A stretch of DNA of 64,000 nucleotides from contig OX419758.1 of assembly GCA_948567375.1 (NCBI GenBank), forward strand, positions 41,741,473 to 41,805,472, in the 5' to 3' direction. Positions 32,584 through 42,404 of the stretch are shown piece after piece; position 1 is the stretch's first letter, and each line of letters begins with the position of its first letter. The notes under the pieces are model-generated. The model made no database searches. It saw only the letters and a list, made by a program, of their open reading frames with translations, and had not been told where the DNA came from. Source of the stretch: Lunularia cruciata (lineage: Eukaryota > Streptophyta > Marchantiopsida > Lunulariales > Lunulariaceae). The position numbers and the translations under genes were made by a program.

Positions 32584-34573
32584 GAGTGGCTAACCACACT
32601 TGATAGGTATGACCACTCAGACACTTGTGAGCCCTGTGCCTATCAAGATGATTCAGGCATAATGCTGGGGGTGATGGACCAAGTGGACAGGGTATTTTTG
32701 GGACGCAGCCAGTGGCTACTAGGGAGAGTGTCTACTTGGAGTCCATCCAAGTGAGCGTGGTCTACTTGGATTACACCCTTGGACTATTTGGGATGCAGCT
32801 AGAGGACGTGTGGAGCTTGCAGCCTGAGTGGAGTGAGTTTTTCACACAGAGGTTGAGACCTCTAGTGGTCGGGGGCATGACACTAATACTCCCAAGGGTC
32901 CAGTGTAGCAGCCAATCAATACATCTTCCACTCCTACGACAATTTTAGAGGATACTTGGGAGCCAAATCTTGGACCCAAGCTTATAGGAGAGGAAAGACG
33001 GAAGGTTTGGAGGTTCTTGAGGAGCTACATGAGTTTTTTTGCCTTTAGTATGAAAGACTTGGGTGCTCTGAAAGGATATGGTATATGGATTGATTTGACT
33101 AGCAATACACCAATTTTCAAGCGTCCTTATTGCTATAGTGACATGGAGAGTACATTGATTTAGAGTCGGAGTAGAGACCTTTTTGAGGCTAGTTTGGTGG
33201 AGATCTCACATGGAGAGTATGCATCAGCTACATTGATGTAAACCAAGAAGGATATGCATGGCAACTACATAGATAGGCAGATGTGTGGAGATTACCATCC
33301 TATCAACCGACAGACCAAGGTTGATTGGTATGTCGTTCCTACACTAGAGGAGATTTTTGATGCAATAGCAAAGGTCTTTAGTACTTTGGATCTTTGAATA
33401 GGATATCATCAATTGCCAATCAAGGAGGAGGATAAGTCCAAGATAGCATTTTGGGTTATTGATCCTCATGGCAAGGATGTGTTATATGAGTGGACATTCT
33501 TACCATTTTGATTAAAGAATGCTCCTAGCTGGATTGGATTTTTCTTGGTGCTATATTGATGATATTTTGGTCTATAGCACTATTGTGGAGGAGCATGAGA
33601 GATAGTTTGTGGAGGTGTTTGAGAGGTTGAGATCTCATAGACTCAAATTACATCCTGGGAAGTGTAGGTTCTTCCAGGAGCAGGTTGAGTATTTGGGTCA
33701 CACTATCTTCCTTGGAGGACTTGGTGTTCAACAGACCAAGGTGGAGGCTATTGCACATATTCCTTGTCCTATGGATGTGAGCAGAGTGCAAGCACTCCTT
33801 GGGTTGGCAAACTTCTATTGTTAGAGGATTTAGTATCGTTGCTAAGGCCTTGACAAAGTTGACCAAGCTTACACATAAGTGGTGTTGGGGAGATGAGCAA
33901 GAGAGAGCTTTTGTAGAGCTCAATGAGAGGTTGATATGTGCTTCTATTTTGAGGAGACCAATTAGAGGATGACCATTTCAGGTTCATATTGATTGGAGTA
34001 TGTTGGGGCTTGGAGCGGTGCTCACCCAGCATGATATGAGGGGAAGGAGTTTGTGGTAGCCTATGTTAGTCGCTCCAACAATTCAATGGAGGTAAACTTA
34101 GTTAATATAAGGGAGAGTGCTTGACAGCAATTTGGGCAATAGTACATTTCTGATGTTACCTATTTGGTAACCCCTTCACTCTCATCATTGATCATCAGCC
34201 GCTAAAGTGGTTGATGGAGTCTGATTCAAGGAAGCTTGCATGATGGGCTTTGATTTTACAAGAGTATGATTTCACAATTGTCACAAACCTAGAGTGGTGA
34301 ACGGTGATGCAGATGGGTTGAGTAGAAACCCATGTCCTAGCCAACATGATCAGGCCAAAGCACGTTGGTATGGTGAGACAGATAAGGAGATGGTGCCAAG
34401 TTGGCATGCATCGGTCTTTTGTGTATATTTTTTGAGGCTTTGGTGGTATTCTCTCATCGCATACGGGAGGAGTTATTGAGGTCATAGATCGAGAGAGTGA
34501 AGATATTGGTGCAATTCAGCGAGACATTCATGGTGACGTCTTGGTGATAAACTATCTTTGCACTGGTCTTGTG
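32584..34573 (+). pseudogene. Gypsy element D, gag remnant and reverse transcriptase/RNase H
   Basis: Decayed + strand frames. RT motifs: MCGDYHPINRQTKVDWYVVP and EEIFDAIAKVFSTLDL (33270-33400), GKDVLYEWTFLPF and LKNAPS (33470-33525), intact YIDD (ILVYS) near 33550, then LKLHPGKCRFFQEQVEYLGH and VQALLGLANFY. RNase H follows at about 33880-34320. Stops and indels are frequent. The region 32584-32990 has gag-like length but no zinc knuckle that I could find. The frame continues after element C at 40196. Confidence 0.75.
34569..34573. repeat. Target-site duplication TTGTG, left copy of the Gypsy C insertion
   Basis: TTGTG precedes the left LTR of C; TTGCG (40196-40200) follows the right LTR. 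One transition apart. Confidence 0.75.
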
Positions 34574-34982
34574 TGTAAAAGACTGAAACCGAGGAGAGAA
34601 ATAGGAGAATGGAAACTCACATTGGGACACTTGAATGAGGGAAAACTCCGAATGCCTAGCATGAGTTTTGGCCTTGGTATTTATAGGTAGCATACAAGAC
34701 CCTTGAAGCTTCTCAAGAAGCTTCCTTGAGCCGTTTTCTTGGAGTGCAAGCCAAGTTAACTAAGAAGCTTCACAAGAAGCTTCCTTCTAGAAGCCGCCTA
34801 CTTGGCGTGCAAGCTAAGCTAGTTAGAAGCTTCTAGAAGCTACCTGCTTAAGGCGCAAGTTAACTAGTTGGGAAGCTTCCTAAGAAGCTTCTTAGATGCT
34901 TCTAGAATATTCTATGCTATTTTGTCTTATTCTCTACTTCATAAGCCCGACTAACTTTGTCACTAAACTCCATATTGTTACA
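34574..34982 (-). repeat. LTR of Gypsy C, left copy (3' LTR)
   Basis: TGTAAAAG...TTGTTACA ends, 409 bp. Contains the same heat-shock-element cluster (34705-34912) and TATA box (34678-34686) as the 5' LTR. Confidence 0.93.
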
Positions 34983-34989
34983 TATTCCC

Positions 34990-36083
34990 CCGCCGCTAGT
35001 TGGTGACGTCCTCGTCGCCAGTGAAGCTTCAAATTCCTTGATGGCCATCTGTGCATTCTGGAGGTGAGAAAGAGGTTCTCATGTGGCATCATGAAGGGGA
35101 TACCCTTTCCAAAGGACCTTGTACTTTTTATGTTGGCGATGGCCTTGTTGAATATGGCGACGCGTAAGGATACGATCAACTTTGTATTCCTCATGATCAT
35201 TGATAGGGACAGGAAGAGGGGGAGGTTGGACTTGAGAGGAAAAGGAAGAAGGGTTAGGAACAAAAGGTTTCAACTTGGAAACATGAAAGACAAGATGGAT
35301 ACGCATGTGACAAGGTAAGGCAAGTCGATAAGCAACAAGAGAGATAATGTGAGTGATATCAAAGGGTCCTATCCAATTGGGAGCAAATTTACGAACTTGG
35401 GTATCAAGTGGGAGAGGGAGGTTACAAGAGGATAGCATGACTTTATCACCAAATTCAAAGGTGAGATCACGACGATGATGGTCCGCATATTGTTTTTGGC
35501 GATTTTGAGCAACAAGGAGGTGAGATTTGGCTTGTTGGAGAGATTGGGATATAGTGGTCAAGAATGTAGAAGTATGAGGAACTTGAGAGGGAAGGGGAGC
35601 AAGAAGAGAATCTGGAACAAGCGGATCTTGACCGAAATTGAGAAAGAAGGGAGAAAATCCAGTGCTTGCCTATTTGGAATTGTTGTAGGCAAATTCTACA
35701 GCTGCAAGACATTCATCCCAATTGGTATGATAGACATTGACAAAGGCCCGCAATATATCCTCCAATGTACGATTGGTGCGTTTGGTTTGTCCATCAGTTT
35801 GAGGATGATAGGCCGTGGACAAAGCAAGCTTGGTGCCGAGTATCTGGAAGAGTGCTTGCCAAAACTTCTCGGTAAATTGAGGATCACGGTCGGAGATGAG
35901 TACACATGGCATCCCATGATGCTTGAAGACATTGTCGAAGTAGATTTGTGCTAAGGTTGGAGCATCCACGGTATCACAGGTTGGTGCCAAGTGGATTTGC
36001 TTACTAAGCTTATCCACAAACACCACAATTGTGGTGTGTCCTTGTTTTGTCTTTGGCAAGGATGTGATGAGATCCAAGCTCAC
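34990..36083 (-). pseudogene. Gypsy C integrase and chromodomain
   Basis: Integrase core: MSLDLITSLPKTKQGHTTIV (first Asp), SDRDPQFTEKFWQALF (second Asp), and HPQTDGQTKRTNRTLED, where the catalytic Glu of the usual GQTE is Lys (GAA to AAA). C-terminal part: FEFGDKVMLSSCNLPLP and FAPNWIGPFDI. Chromodomain: EEYKVDRILTRRHIQQG, then KYKVLWKGYPLHDAT and a TGA in place of the conserved Trp, followed by EPLSHLQNAQMAIKEFE. The chromodomain directs integration to modified histones in this lineage. Confidence 0.88.
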
Positions 36084-36305
36084 ATGCTCCCAACGAGTGG
36101 ATGGAATGGCAAGTGGTTGAAGGAGTCCACTTGGCTTTTGGTTGCTGGCCTTGTTCCGTTGGCAACTCTCACATGATCGGACAAAGTCTCAAACATCTCG
36201 TGTCATGTTGGGCCACCACCATTGGCGTTGGAGGGTGCCCACGGTCTTGTCCACTCCCATGTGACCTGCTATTGGTAAATCATGGGCTTCTTGAAGGCAC
36301 ACAAG

Positions 36306-38171
36306 TCAAAGATCACCTTTGGCTGGAACATAGATCTGGTCTTCATGGAATAAAAGGCCTTCCTTGAAGGAGAAGGTGTTGTACTCCTTGTTGCGTGCTG
36401 TCAGATGACCATGTACCATTTGGAAGAAGGGATCTTGTTGTAGAGTTGATTGAAACTCATTATGGACCTTAGGGTCAATGGACACCGTTGTAATTGCCAC
36501 TGTGATGAGAGGAAGATCCTTCAAATCAGGTCGTTGTGATAGAGCATCGAGGATGACATGGAACCGACCTGGTTTGTACTCAAGTTTGATGTCAAACAAT
36601 TGGAGTTGCTTTTCCCATCGATGATGCCGACTCTTCATGTGCTCCAAGTGTAAGGTCTGCAACAATGGTTTGTGATCAGTTCGCATGATCACTTGTTTCC
36701 CCAAGAGATAATGCCTCCATACCTTGGTGGCATATACCATTGCAAGTTGTTCTCGATCTCAAGCAGAGTAATTTCTTTCAACTGTATTTAGTCGGCGAGA
36801 CACAAAGGCAATATGATGTAGTCCATCTGGAAATTCTTGTTGTAACACAGCTCCAATTGCAAAGTTAGAAGCATCAAAATCAACCACACAAGGTAGTTGA
36901 GGATCATATGGTTGAAGAATGGGTCTTGAAGACACCATATGCTTTAACTTTTGGAATGCTTCTTCATGCTTGGTGGTCCACTGGAAGCTCAAGTTCTTTC
37001 CCAAGAGGTCAGTCAATGGTGCAGCCACGTGAGCATAATAGTGGATGAACCATCGGTAAAAACTGGCCAATCCATTGAATGCTCGTACTTCTGTAGCATC
37101 CTTTGGGGTAGGCCAATCAGTAATGGCCTTGATCTTCTCTTCTTCCATCTTGATCCCCTTTGATGAGATCTTATGACCCAAGAAGGTAACCTTCTTCTGC
37201 CAAAAAGCACACTTTGACTTCTTGCAGTAGAAATTCCACTATTGTAGACGTTTTAGGACTTCTTGCACATGATTCATGTGTTCTGCCTCTGTCCTGCTAT
37301 AGATTAGAATATCATCTAAGAACACCACCACGGACCAATCCAATAGTCCCTCCAACACCCGATGCATCTGATCCATGAAGACTGCTGGAGCATTAGTGAG
37401 TCCAAAAGGTAGAACTCTCCATTCGAAATGTCCATACCTTGTGTGAAAGGCAGTCTTTTGCACGTCCTCTCCTTCAATAGGAATTTGCCAATAGCCGCTA
37501 CGAAGATCCAGCTTGGAAAAGTAGCGTGCTCCACTTAGTTGATCAAGCAATTCATCGATCTGAGGCAAGGGATATGCATTCTTCACGGTTTGCTTATTGA
37601 GTCCACGGTAATCCATACAGAAACAAAGTCCTCCATCCTTCTTTGGAACAAATAGTACCGGTGCTCCCCAAGGAGAGGTACTATGTCATATGAAATCTTT
37701 CTCCAACAACTCTGTAAGTGTTGTTTGCAACTCCTCCAACTCCTTTGGTGAGAGCCGATAGACTAGTCTACTCACTGGAGTACTCCCTGGCAATAACTTG
37801 ATCTTGAAGTGCATACCTCGATTAGAGGGTAATCCCTTTGGAAGATCATCCGGAAACACATCTGCAAACTCCTGAACTATCCGATCAACCATTGCTTGAT
37901 GAGGCTCTTGGCACTCCTCATATTGTTCTTGTGCAATCGGCTTGACCCACACCGCAAATACAGACTTATCTTCCTCCAAAGCTTGCTTTATGGCCGCTTC
38001 ATTAACAAACTTCCCTTCCAGGAACTCATCTCTCTTCCAAGCTTGCTCTATGGTTGCCTTCTTGGCAAACTCCCCATCTTGGGACTCATCTCCCTTCCAG
38101 ATTTGCTCTATGGCTACCTTCTCGACAAACTTCCCATCTTGGGACTGACTATTCTTAGGCGTCTTACTCAA
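36306..38171 (-). pseudogene. Gypsy C reverse transcriptase and RNase H
   Basis: RT region begins near 38170 (spacer with three diverged repeats of a KFVEKVAIEQIWKGDE-like unit), then FADVFPDDLPKGLP, a TGA for Arg at about 37686, [51 protein letters not shown] and FLDDILIYS (active-site Asp pair intact). A TAG ends this frame at 37239. RNase H: VVDFDASNFAIGAVLQQEF and, after another TGA, REQLAMVYATKVWRHYLLG, IMRTDHKPL. Apart from the point stops the frame is well kept. Confidence 0.88.
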
Positions 38172-38189
38172 AGGTGCCAGACAACCTAA

Positions 38190-38582
38190 TCAAAAATTTC
38201 TACCTTGGTGTTGTACTTGAATTTGTTGTCGGGTCCAATCAAATTGAACCTTATGACTTTCAAGCCAAGGTAGACCCAGAATGATATCATAGTGTAGACG
38301 TGCCACTACAAACCTCATACACTCCAAATACTCCTTCCCAATCTTGAAGGTAACAGGATGTGAGGTGCGGAATGCAGAACCCTTTCTACCATCCGCCATC
38401 ATCAAACTACTTCCAAACACTGGCTTGATAGGAATACCCAATTCCTTTGCTACTTGCATAGACATGCAATTTTCTGAACTTCCAGAATCAACCAAAATCC
38501 TACAACCCCGATTAGATATCGTACCTTGCAAGTGAAGCAAACTTGCATAGGTTGAGCCTTCAATCCCATTGGAACTAATCAA
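38190..38582 (-). pseudogene. Gypsy C protease
   Basis: Retroviral-type aspartic protease: RILVDSGSSENCMSMQVAKE gives the active-site Asp-Ser-Gly; GLPWLESHKVQFDW near the end matches the family (ILGxxWL). It lies between gag and RT as expected; continuity with gag is lost in the stretch 38583-38640. Confidence 0.85.
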
Positions 38583-38599
38583 GCTCCCAATAAGCGGCT

Positions 38600-39517
38600 T
38601 GAAATCTCCTACTGGGATTCTTTGTTTCCCTGAACATTCTGTTCCACAAACTCCATATGGGCAACTTGTTGAGGTCGCCCATTCCTAAGTGGACATTCAA
38701 CAATGCAATGTCCAACTTGGCAACAATAAAAGCAACCTCTATTTTGTCGTAATCTTTTTTTATCTACTGTGCCAAGTGGTCTTCATTGGATAGCATCAAT
38801 CTCCATTGGTATTGGTTCTTCCACTCGTGGTACTGGTAGGCTTTGTATAGGCTAAGGTTGAGACCAAGTTGTCGCAACCAAGGAATCAAAATGCTCAGCC
38901 AATTGCATGGCTTCTTCTACGTTTTGTGGCTCTCGCATGGTCACCTCCAATTTGGTTCGTGACTTCAATCCTTGCACAAATCGATCCAGAACTTCACCTT
39001 CTTGGATATTTGGAATTTGCATGATGATGTTCTGAAATTGTGTGATATAGCTTCTCATTGAGCCAATCTGCCTCAACTTCGCCAATTTATCTCGTGCGGC
39101 TCGGGTGGCATTTATAGTTTGAAATCGACCAAGTATTGCATCCTTGAATTCTGCCCATGTCGAAATTGGTGTAGCAATTTGTCGTTCAGCTCTTTCTACT
39201 TGGAATTGCCACCAAAGTTTTGCCACGCCATCCAATTGGCTAGAAGCCAAGAGAATTTGTTTCCGCTCGTCTTGAAGATTGGTGGCTTCAAAGTAACAGT
39301 CAAACGTTCGCAGTCAAACACAAAATTCTCCATTGTGCCTGGAAGATTCTTGCCTTCAAACACCTTGGGTTTCAGAATCGAATGCGATCTTCTCCATCTT
39401 GAATTGGCGCTCTGTCTATCTGTTCTCGTTGTTGATGGTCTTGTTCATCCAACAATCGAGTAAGATGCTCGATTTGTTGTTGCATTGCAAGGATAACATC
39501 CGGTATTTCCGCCATCG
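38600..39517 (-). pseudogene. gag: Gypsy C gag
   Basis: Starts at an ATG near 39515 (MAEIPDVILAMQQQIEHLTR). After about 45 codons a TGA and one-base shifts occur (39370, 39270). Then the Gypsy capsid core ASSQLDGVAKLWWQFQ, TWAEFKDAILGRFQ and RSYITQFQNIIMQIP follows, and near 38725 a zinc knuckle CFYCCQVGHCIVEC (CX2CX4HX4C). Gag forms the particle around the RNA. Confidence 0.85.
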
Positions 39518-39786
39518 CTACTACTCTATTCTACTACACTCAATTTATCTAGTTGATTAAAACATAGATACAACACGTCCGCCGTTCTCCATAAGTTACA
39601 ACTGGAAGTATCAAGGGTTCCTTTGACACAGTGATCATGTGTAGAAAATCTTGCCCAAAGCGCGAGGTGATGAATTATGTGAAACAATGCTTTGGTAATA
39701 TCTGGACATGAAAGTCCCAATGGTTTGGTGGAAGTGGATTTGGTGGTCCATAAATTCCATCCATCCCATTCCTGCTTTGATACCAA

Positions 39787-40195
39787 TGTAAAAGATTGAA
39801 ACCGAGGAGAGAAATAGGAGAATGAAAACTCACGTTGGGACACTTGAATGAGGGAAAACTCCAAATGCCTAGCATGAGTTTTGGCCTTGGTATTTATAAG
39901 TAGCATACAAGACCCTTGAAGCTTCTCAAGAAGCTTCCTTGAGCCGCTTTCTTGGAGTGCAAGCCAAGTTAACTAGGAAGCTTCTCAAGAAGCTTCCTTC
40001 TAGAAGCCGCCTACTTGGCGTGCAAGCTAAGCTAGTTAGAAGCTTCTAGAAGCTACCTACTTAAGGCGCAAGTTAACTAGTTGGGAAGCTTCCTAAGAAG
40101 CTTCTTAGATGCTTCTAGAATATTCTAGGCTATTTTGTCTTATTCTCTACTTTGTAAGCCCGACTAACTTCGTCACTAAACTCCATATTGTTACA
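39787..40195 (-). repeat. LTR of Gypsy C, right copy (5' LTR, drives transcription leftwards)
   Basis: 409 bp. On the - strand the order is U3 with the heat-shock-element cluster (40125 down to 39918), TATA box CTATAAATAC-like (39899-39891, reads TTATAAATAC here), start region, then the primer-binding site just below 39787. Confidence 0.93.
39918..40125 (-). promoter_or_regulatory. Cluster of heat-shock elements in the Gypsy C 5' LTR
   Basis: Heat-shock factors bind alternating GAA and TTC every five bases. A perfect three-unit site TTC-TA-GAA-TA-TTC lies at 40113-40125. Four further groups of GAAGCTTC and TTCTAGAAG type repeat upstream of the TATA box. The same cluster is kept in the other LTR (34705-34912). 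Inference: heat-inducible promoter, by analogy with the Arabidopsis Copia element ONSEN. Confidence 0.7.
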
Positions 40196-41200
40196 TTGCG
40201 GGTGACATAATTGGGACCAAGGAGAGAGATCTTGTACTTCAGCAAGCCAGACGATTCAGATTGGAGGGCAAACACCTTTTGTGTGTATGGGAGGATGGTA
40301 GAGTGCAAGTAGTACCACTTCCATCTCAAAGACCACAATTGGTCCGTCATGCTCATGAGGAGCTAGGACATTTTGGAGTAAAGCGTACATATAGCTTACT
40401 CAAGAGTCATTATTGGTGGTGCGGTATGCAAACCAAGGTACAATAGTTTGTTGCCAATGTGTGGTTTGTGACCGAGTTAGAGCATCATTTAATGCTCCTA
40501 CGCCACATGTTACACCCATTACCTATCATAGGATTGGGTTACCATTAGAGTTTGGTCTTTGCTGGACCTTTACCGCTGACTGTGAGACATCATTGGTATG
40601 TTTTGGTGATGGTGGAGCACTTCTTCAAGTGGATTGAGTTGGTGGCACTTCCTGACAAGTCTAGTGAAGGGACAGCTTACTCAATCCTGGATCGAGTTCT
40701 TAGTCATTTTGGTGCACCAGCTGAGGTTTTGACTGATCAGGGTATAGAGTTCTGGGGGGAGTTTCAGGTCTTGTGTGACAAGGCTTTGATTGATCATCGT
40801 ACTACCTCTTGAGATCACCCTGAGGTAGATGGTTACCAAAGAGAGTGGTCCAAATGGTGAAGAGAGGATTGTAAAAGTATGGTTTGCAAAGGGGCTACTT
40901 GGGAGATTGGGATCTCCAATTACCTTGGTTGGCCATGGGCTATGGGTTCAGCTGGCAAGCCTCCTTAGCATCCTTCTCTCCTTACTTTCTACTTTATGGA
41001 CAAGGTTCAAATTTACCTATAGTCATTCGTCAAGATGCTATTGTAGTTTTGGACTTGGATGATCTAGATGTATGGATGAGTACATGTTCTCAACGGGCAG
41101 AGATCTTTTGGAGAGTGATGTCAATGGCCTTTGAGAACTTGGCAATTGCTTAGCATAGAGATACCTTACGCTATGCTACCATTTGAGGAGGAGGTTATAG
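40196..41200 (+). pseudogene. Gypsy element D integrase
   Basis: Continues D after the C insertion: ERDLVLQQARRFRLEGKHLL, then the H2C2 zinc-binding part HAHEELGHFGVKRTYSLLKS ... CVVCDRVRASFNAPTPH, and the catalytic core: FAGPLPLT (first Asp lost or shifted), VEHFFKWIELVALPDKSSEG, HFGAPAEVLTDQGIEF (second Asp). The third motif reads LPKRVVQMVKRGL where a Glu is expected. Then YLGDWDLQLPWLAMGY, YFLLYGQGSNLP and the C-terminal domain with VVLDLDDLDVW. Frameshifts occur near 40550, 40810 and 40960. Confidence 0.8.
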
Positions 41201-41379
41201 ACCCTTTCTCCGTTGATTTCATCCAAGAGATTATGTATATCTAAAGTAGACAGCACCAATGACACTTGATTTTTTGACATGCCACACTATCTTGAGAGTG
41301 CGTGAGGTTTTGCCATCTGGAGTCCTTGTGTAAGAAGGACATGATGATGTTTTTTGGAAGGATCATGTACAAAATTGTG

Positions 41380-41585
41380 CACCATGCCACCTCCCAAATA
41401 TTGATGGTACTATGGACCCAAGCTTGGTACTTGTACGTGCAAGTTTGAGGTGTATGTTATGTGGCTCTTTTGGTGGAGCGGCTACTATATTAGTGTGTGA
41501 TAGTTGTTTGAGAGGATGGCATATGGCATGTATGCCTCCTTCCCTCACGGTGGTTCCTCAAGGATAGTAGTTATATCCTAGATGT
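41380..41585 (+). pseudogene. PHD finger encoded downstream of the D integrase
   Basis: In one frame: NCAPCHLPNIDGTMDPS, then CMLCGS (41451-41462), VCDSC (41493-41507), GWHMAC (41514-41531) and, past two TAG codons at 41565 and 41568, YPRC (41574-41585). The spacing C-x2-C, C-x2-C, x4-H-x2-C, x-x2-C is that of a PHD zinc finger with one Cys (41574) changed to Tyr. PHD fingers read histone H3 tails. Here the module sits where many Gypsy elements carry a chromodomain, so a role in target choice is inferred. The copy is dead. Confidence 0.72.
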
Positions 41586-42404
41586 ACTTGACCTATAGCT
41601 AGTTCATTCTTTATATGGTTTAGATTGCAGACAAGCAACTAACAATGGGGCTCCATAGCACCGGCCTTCTGATCTTTGCCCATCATAGAGTATACCATAT
41701 ACTTAGAGTAGATGTCTATCTTGAGTTAGAGGAACCTAACAGCCAACTAGAGGGCAATTGTAGCACTTTAGAGTCTATGTATGACTTATGTGTGAGTTGT
41801 GCTTCTATAGTGTATGATGTTGATAGAAATGTATATATGCACGACAATTATCACGCCATTTATAGTGTCATATCTAGATTGCTTGGATACAGGAGTTGCA
41901 GTGATAGTAGTTAGAGGTATTTCAGCAATTTCCCATAGACTTCTTTCCGACGGTCAGATTTTGTGTTTGGGGTACTGATTTCATGGTAGGGCACACCATC
42001 ACTTTGCACCATTCACACCACCAAGTGTGCCATTAGTGGGACCATTAGGATTTCAAACCTAGCTTGAGTCTAGGGGTATACTTTTGAAGTGCAGCTCTAA
42101 AGAGCTCATTTCTCTGATGTTAGGCCTTCGAGTTCTTGGCTATGGTGGACAGAGGTTGGCGAGCATCACTTGGATTCTCTTAGCTAGAGTGGGTGTGGCT
42201 TGATTGTAATCAGTGCCTAGTTGTTGGTAGTTTATAGAGTGACAGATCAAGTACTGATCTGAGTTGAATTGATTTGAGAGTTGTAAACAATCTGATTATT
42301 GTGGCACTTTAGAGTCTATGTATGACTTATGTGTGAGTTTTGCTTCTATAGTGCATGATGTTGTCAGTGATGTATGTTGTGTAGCGATGTATATATGCAC
42401 AAAA
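41586..42404 (+). repeat. 3' terminal region of element D
   Basis: Non-coding or unrecognisable. A block of about 95 bp beginning TGTAGCACTTTAGAGTC (41757) recurs at 42299 as TGTGGCACTTTAGAGTC. The last 500 bp (from GGGCACACCATCACTTTGCA to GTATATATGCAC) match 58890-59415 in inverted orientation. At about 42404 Gypsy A integrase sequence resumes. Confidence 0.65.

Larger units (their letters stand above)
34574..40195 (-). mobile_element. Gypsy chromovirus C, youngest element of the nest, 5,622 bp
   Basis: Two LTRs of exactly 409 bp differ at 13 sites by my count, 11 of them transitions (about 3%). Primer-binding site on the - strand right after the 5' LTR: TGGTATCAAAGCAGG, matching the 3' end of initiator tRNA-Met. 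Order on the - strand: gag, protease, RT, RNase H, integrase, chromodomain, polypurine tract GGCGGGGGAATA, 3' LTR. It is inserted between the RNase H and integrase parts of D. The stops I traced are C-to-T or G-to-A changes (CGA to TGA twice, CAA/CAG to TAG, TGG to TGA), typical of decay of methylated DNA. Confidence 0.93.
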
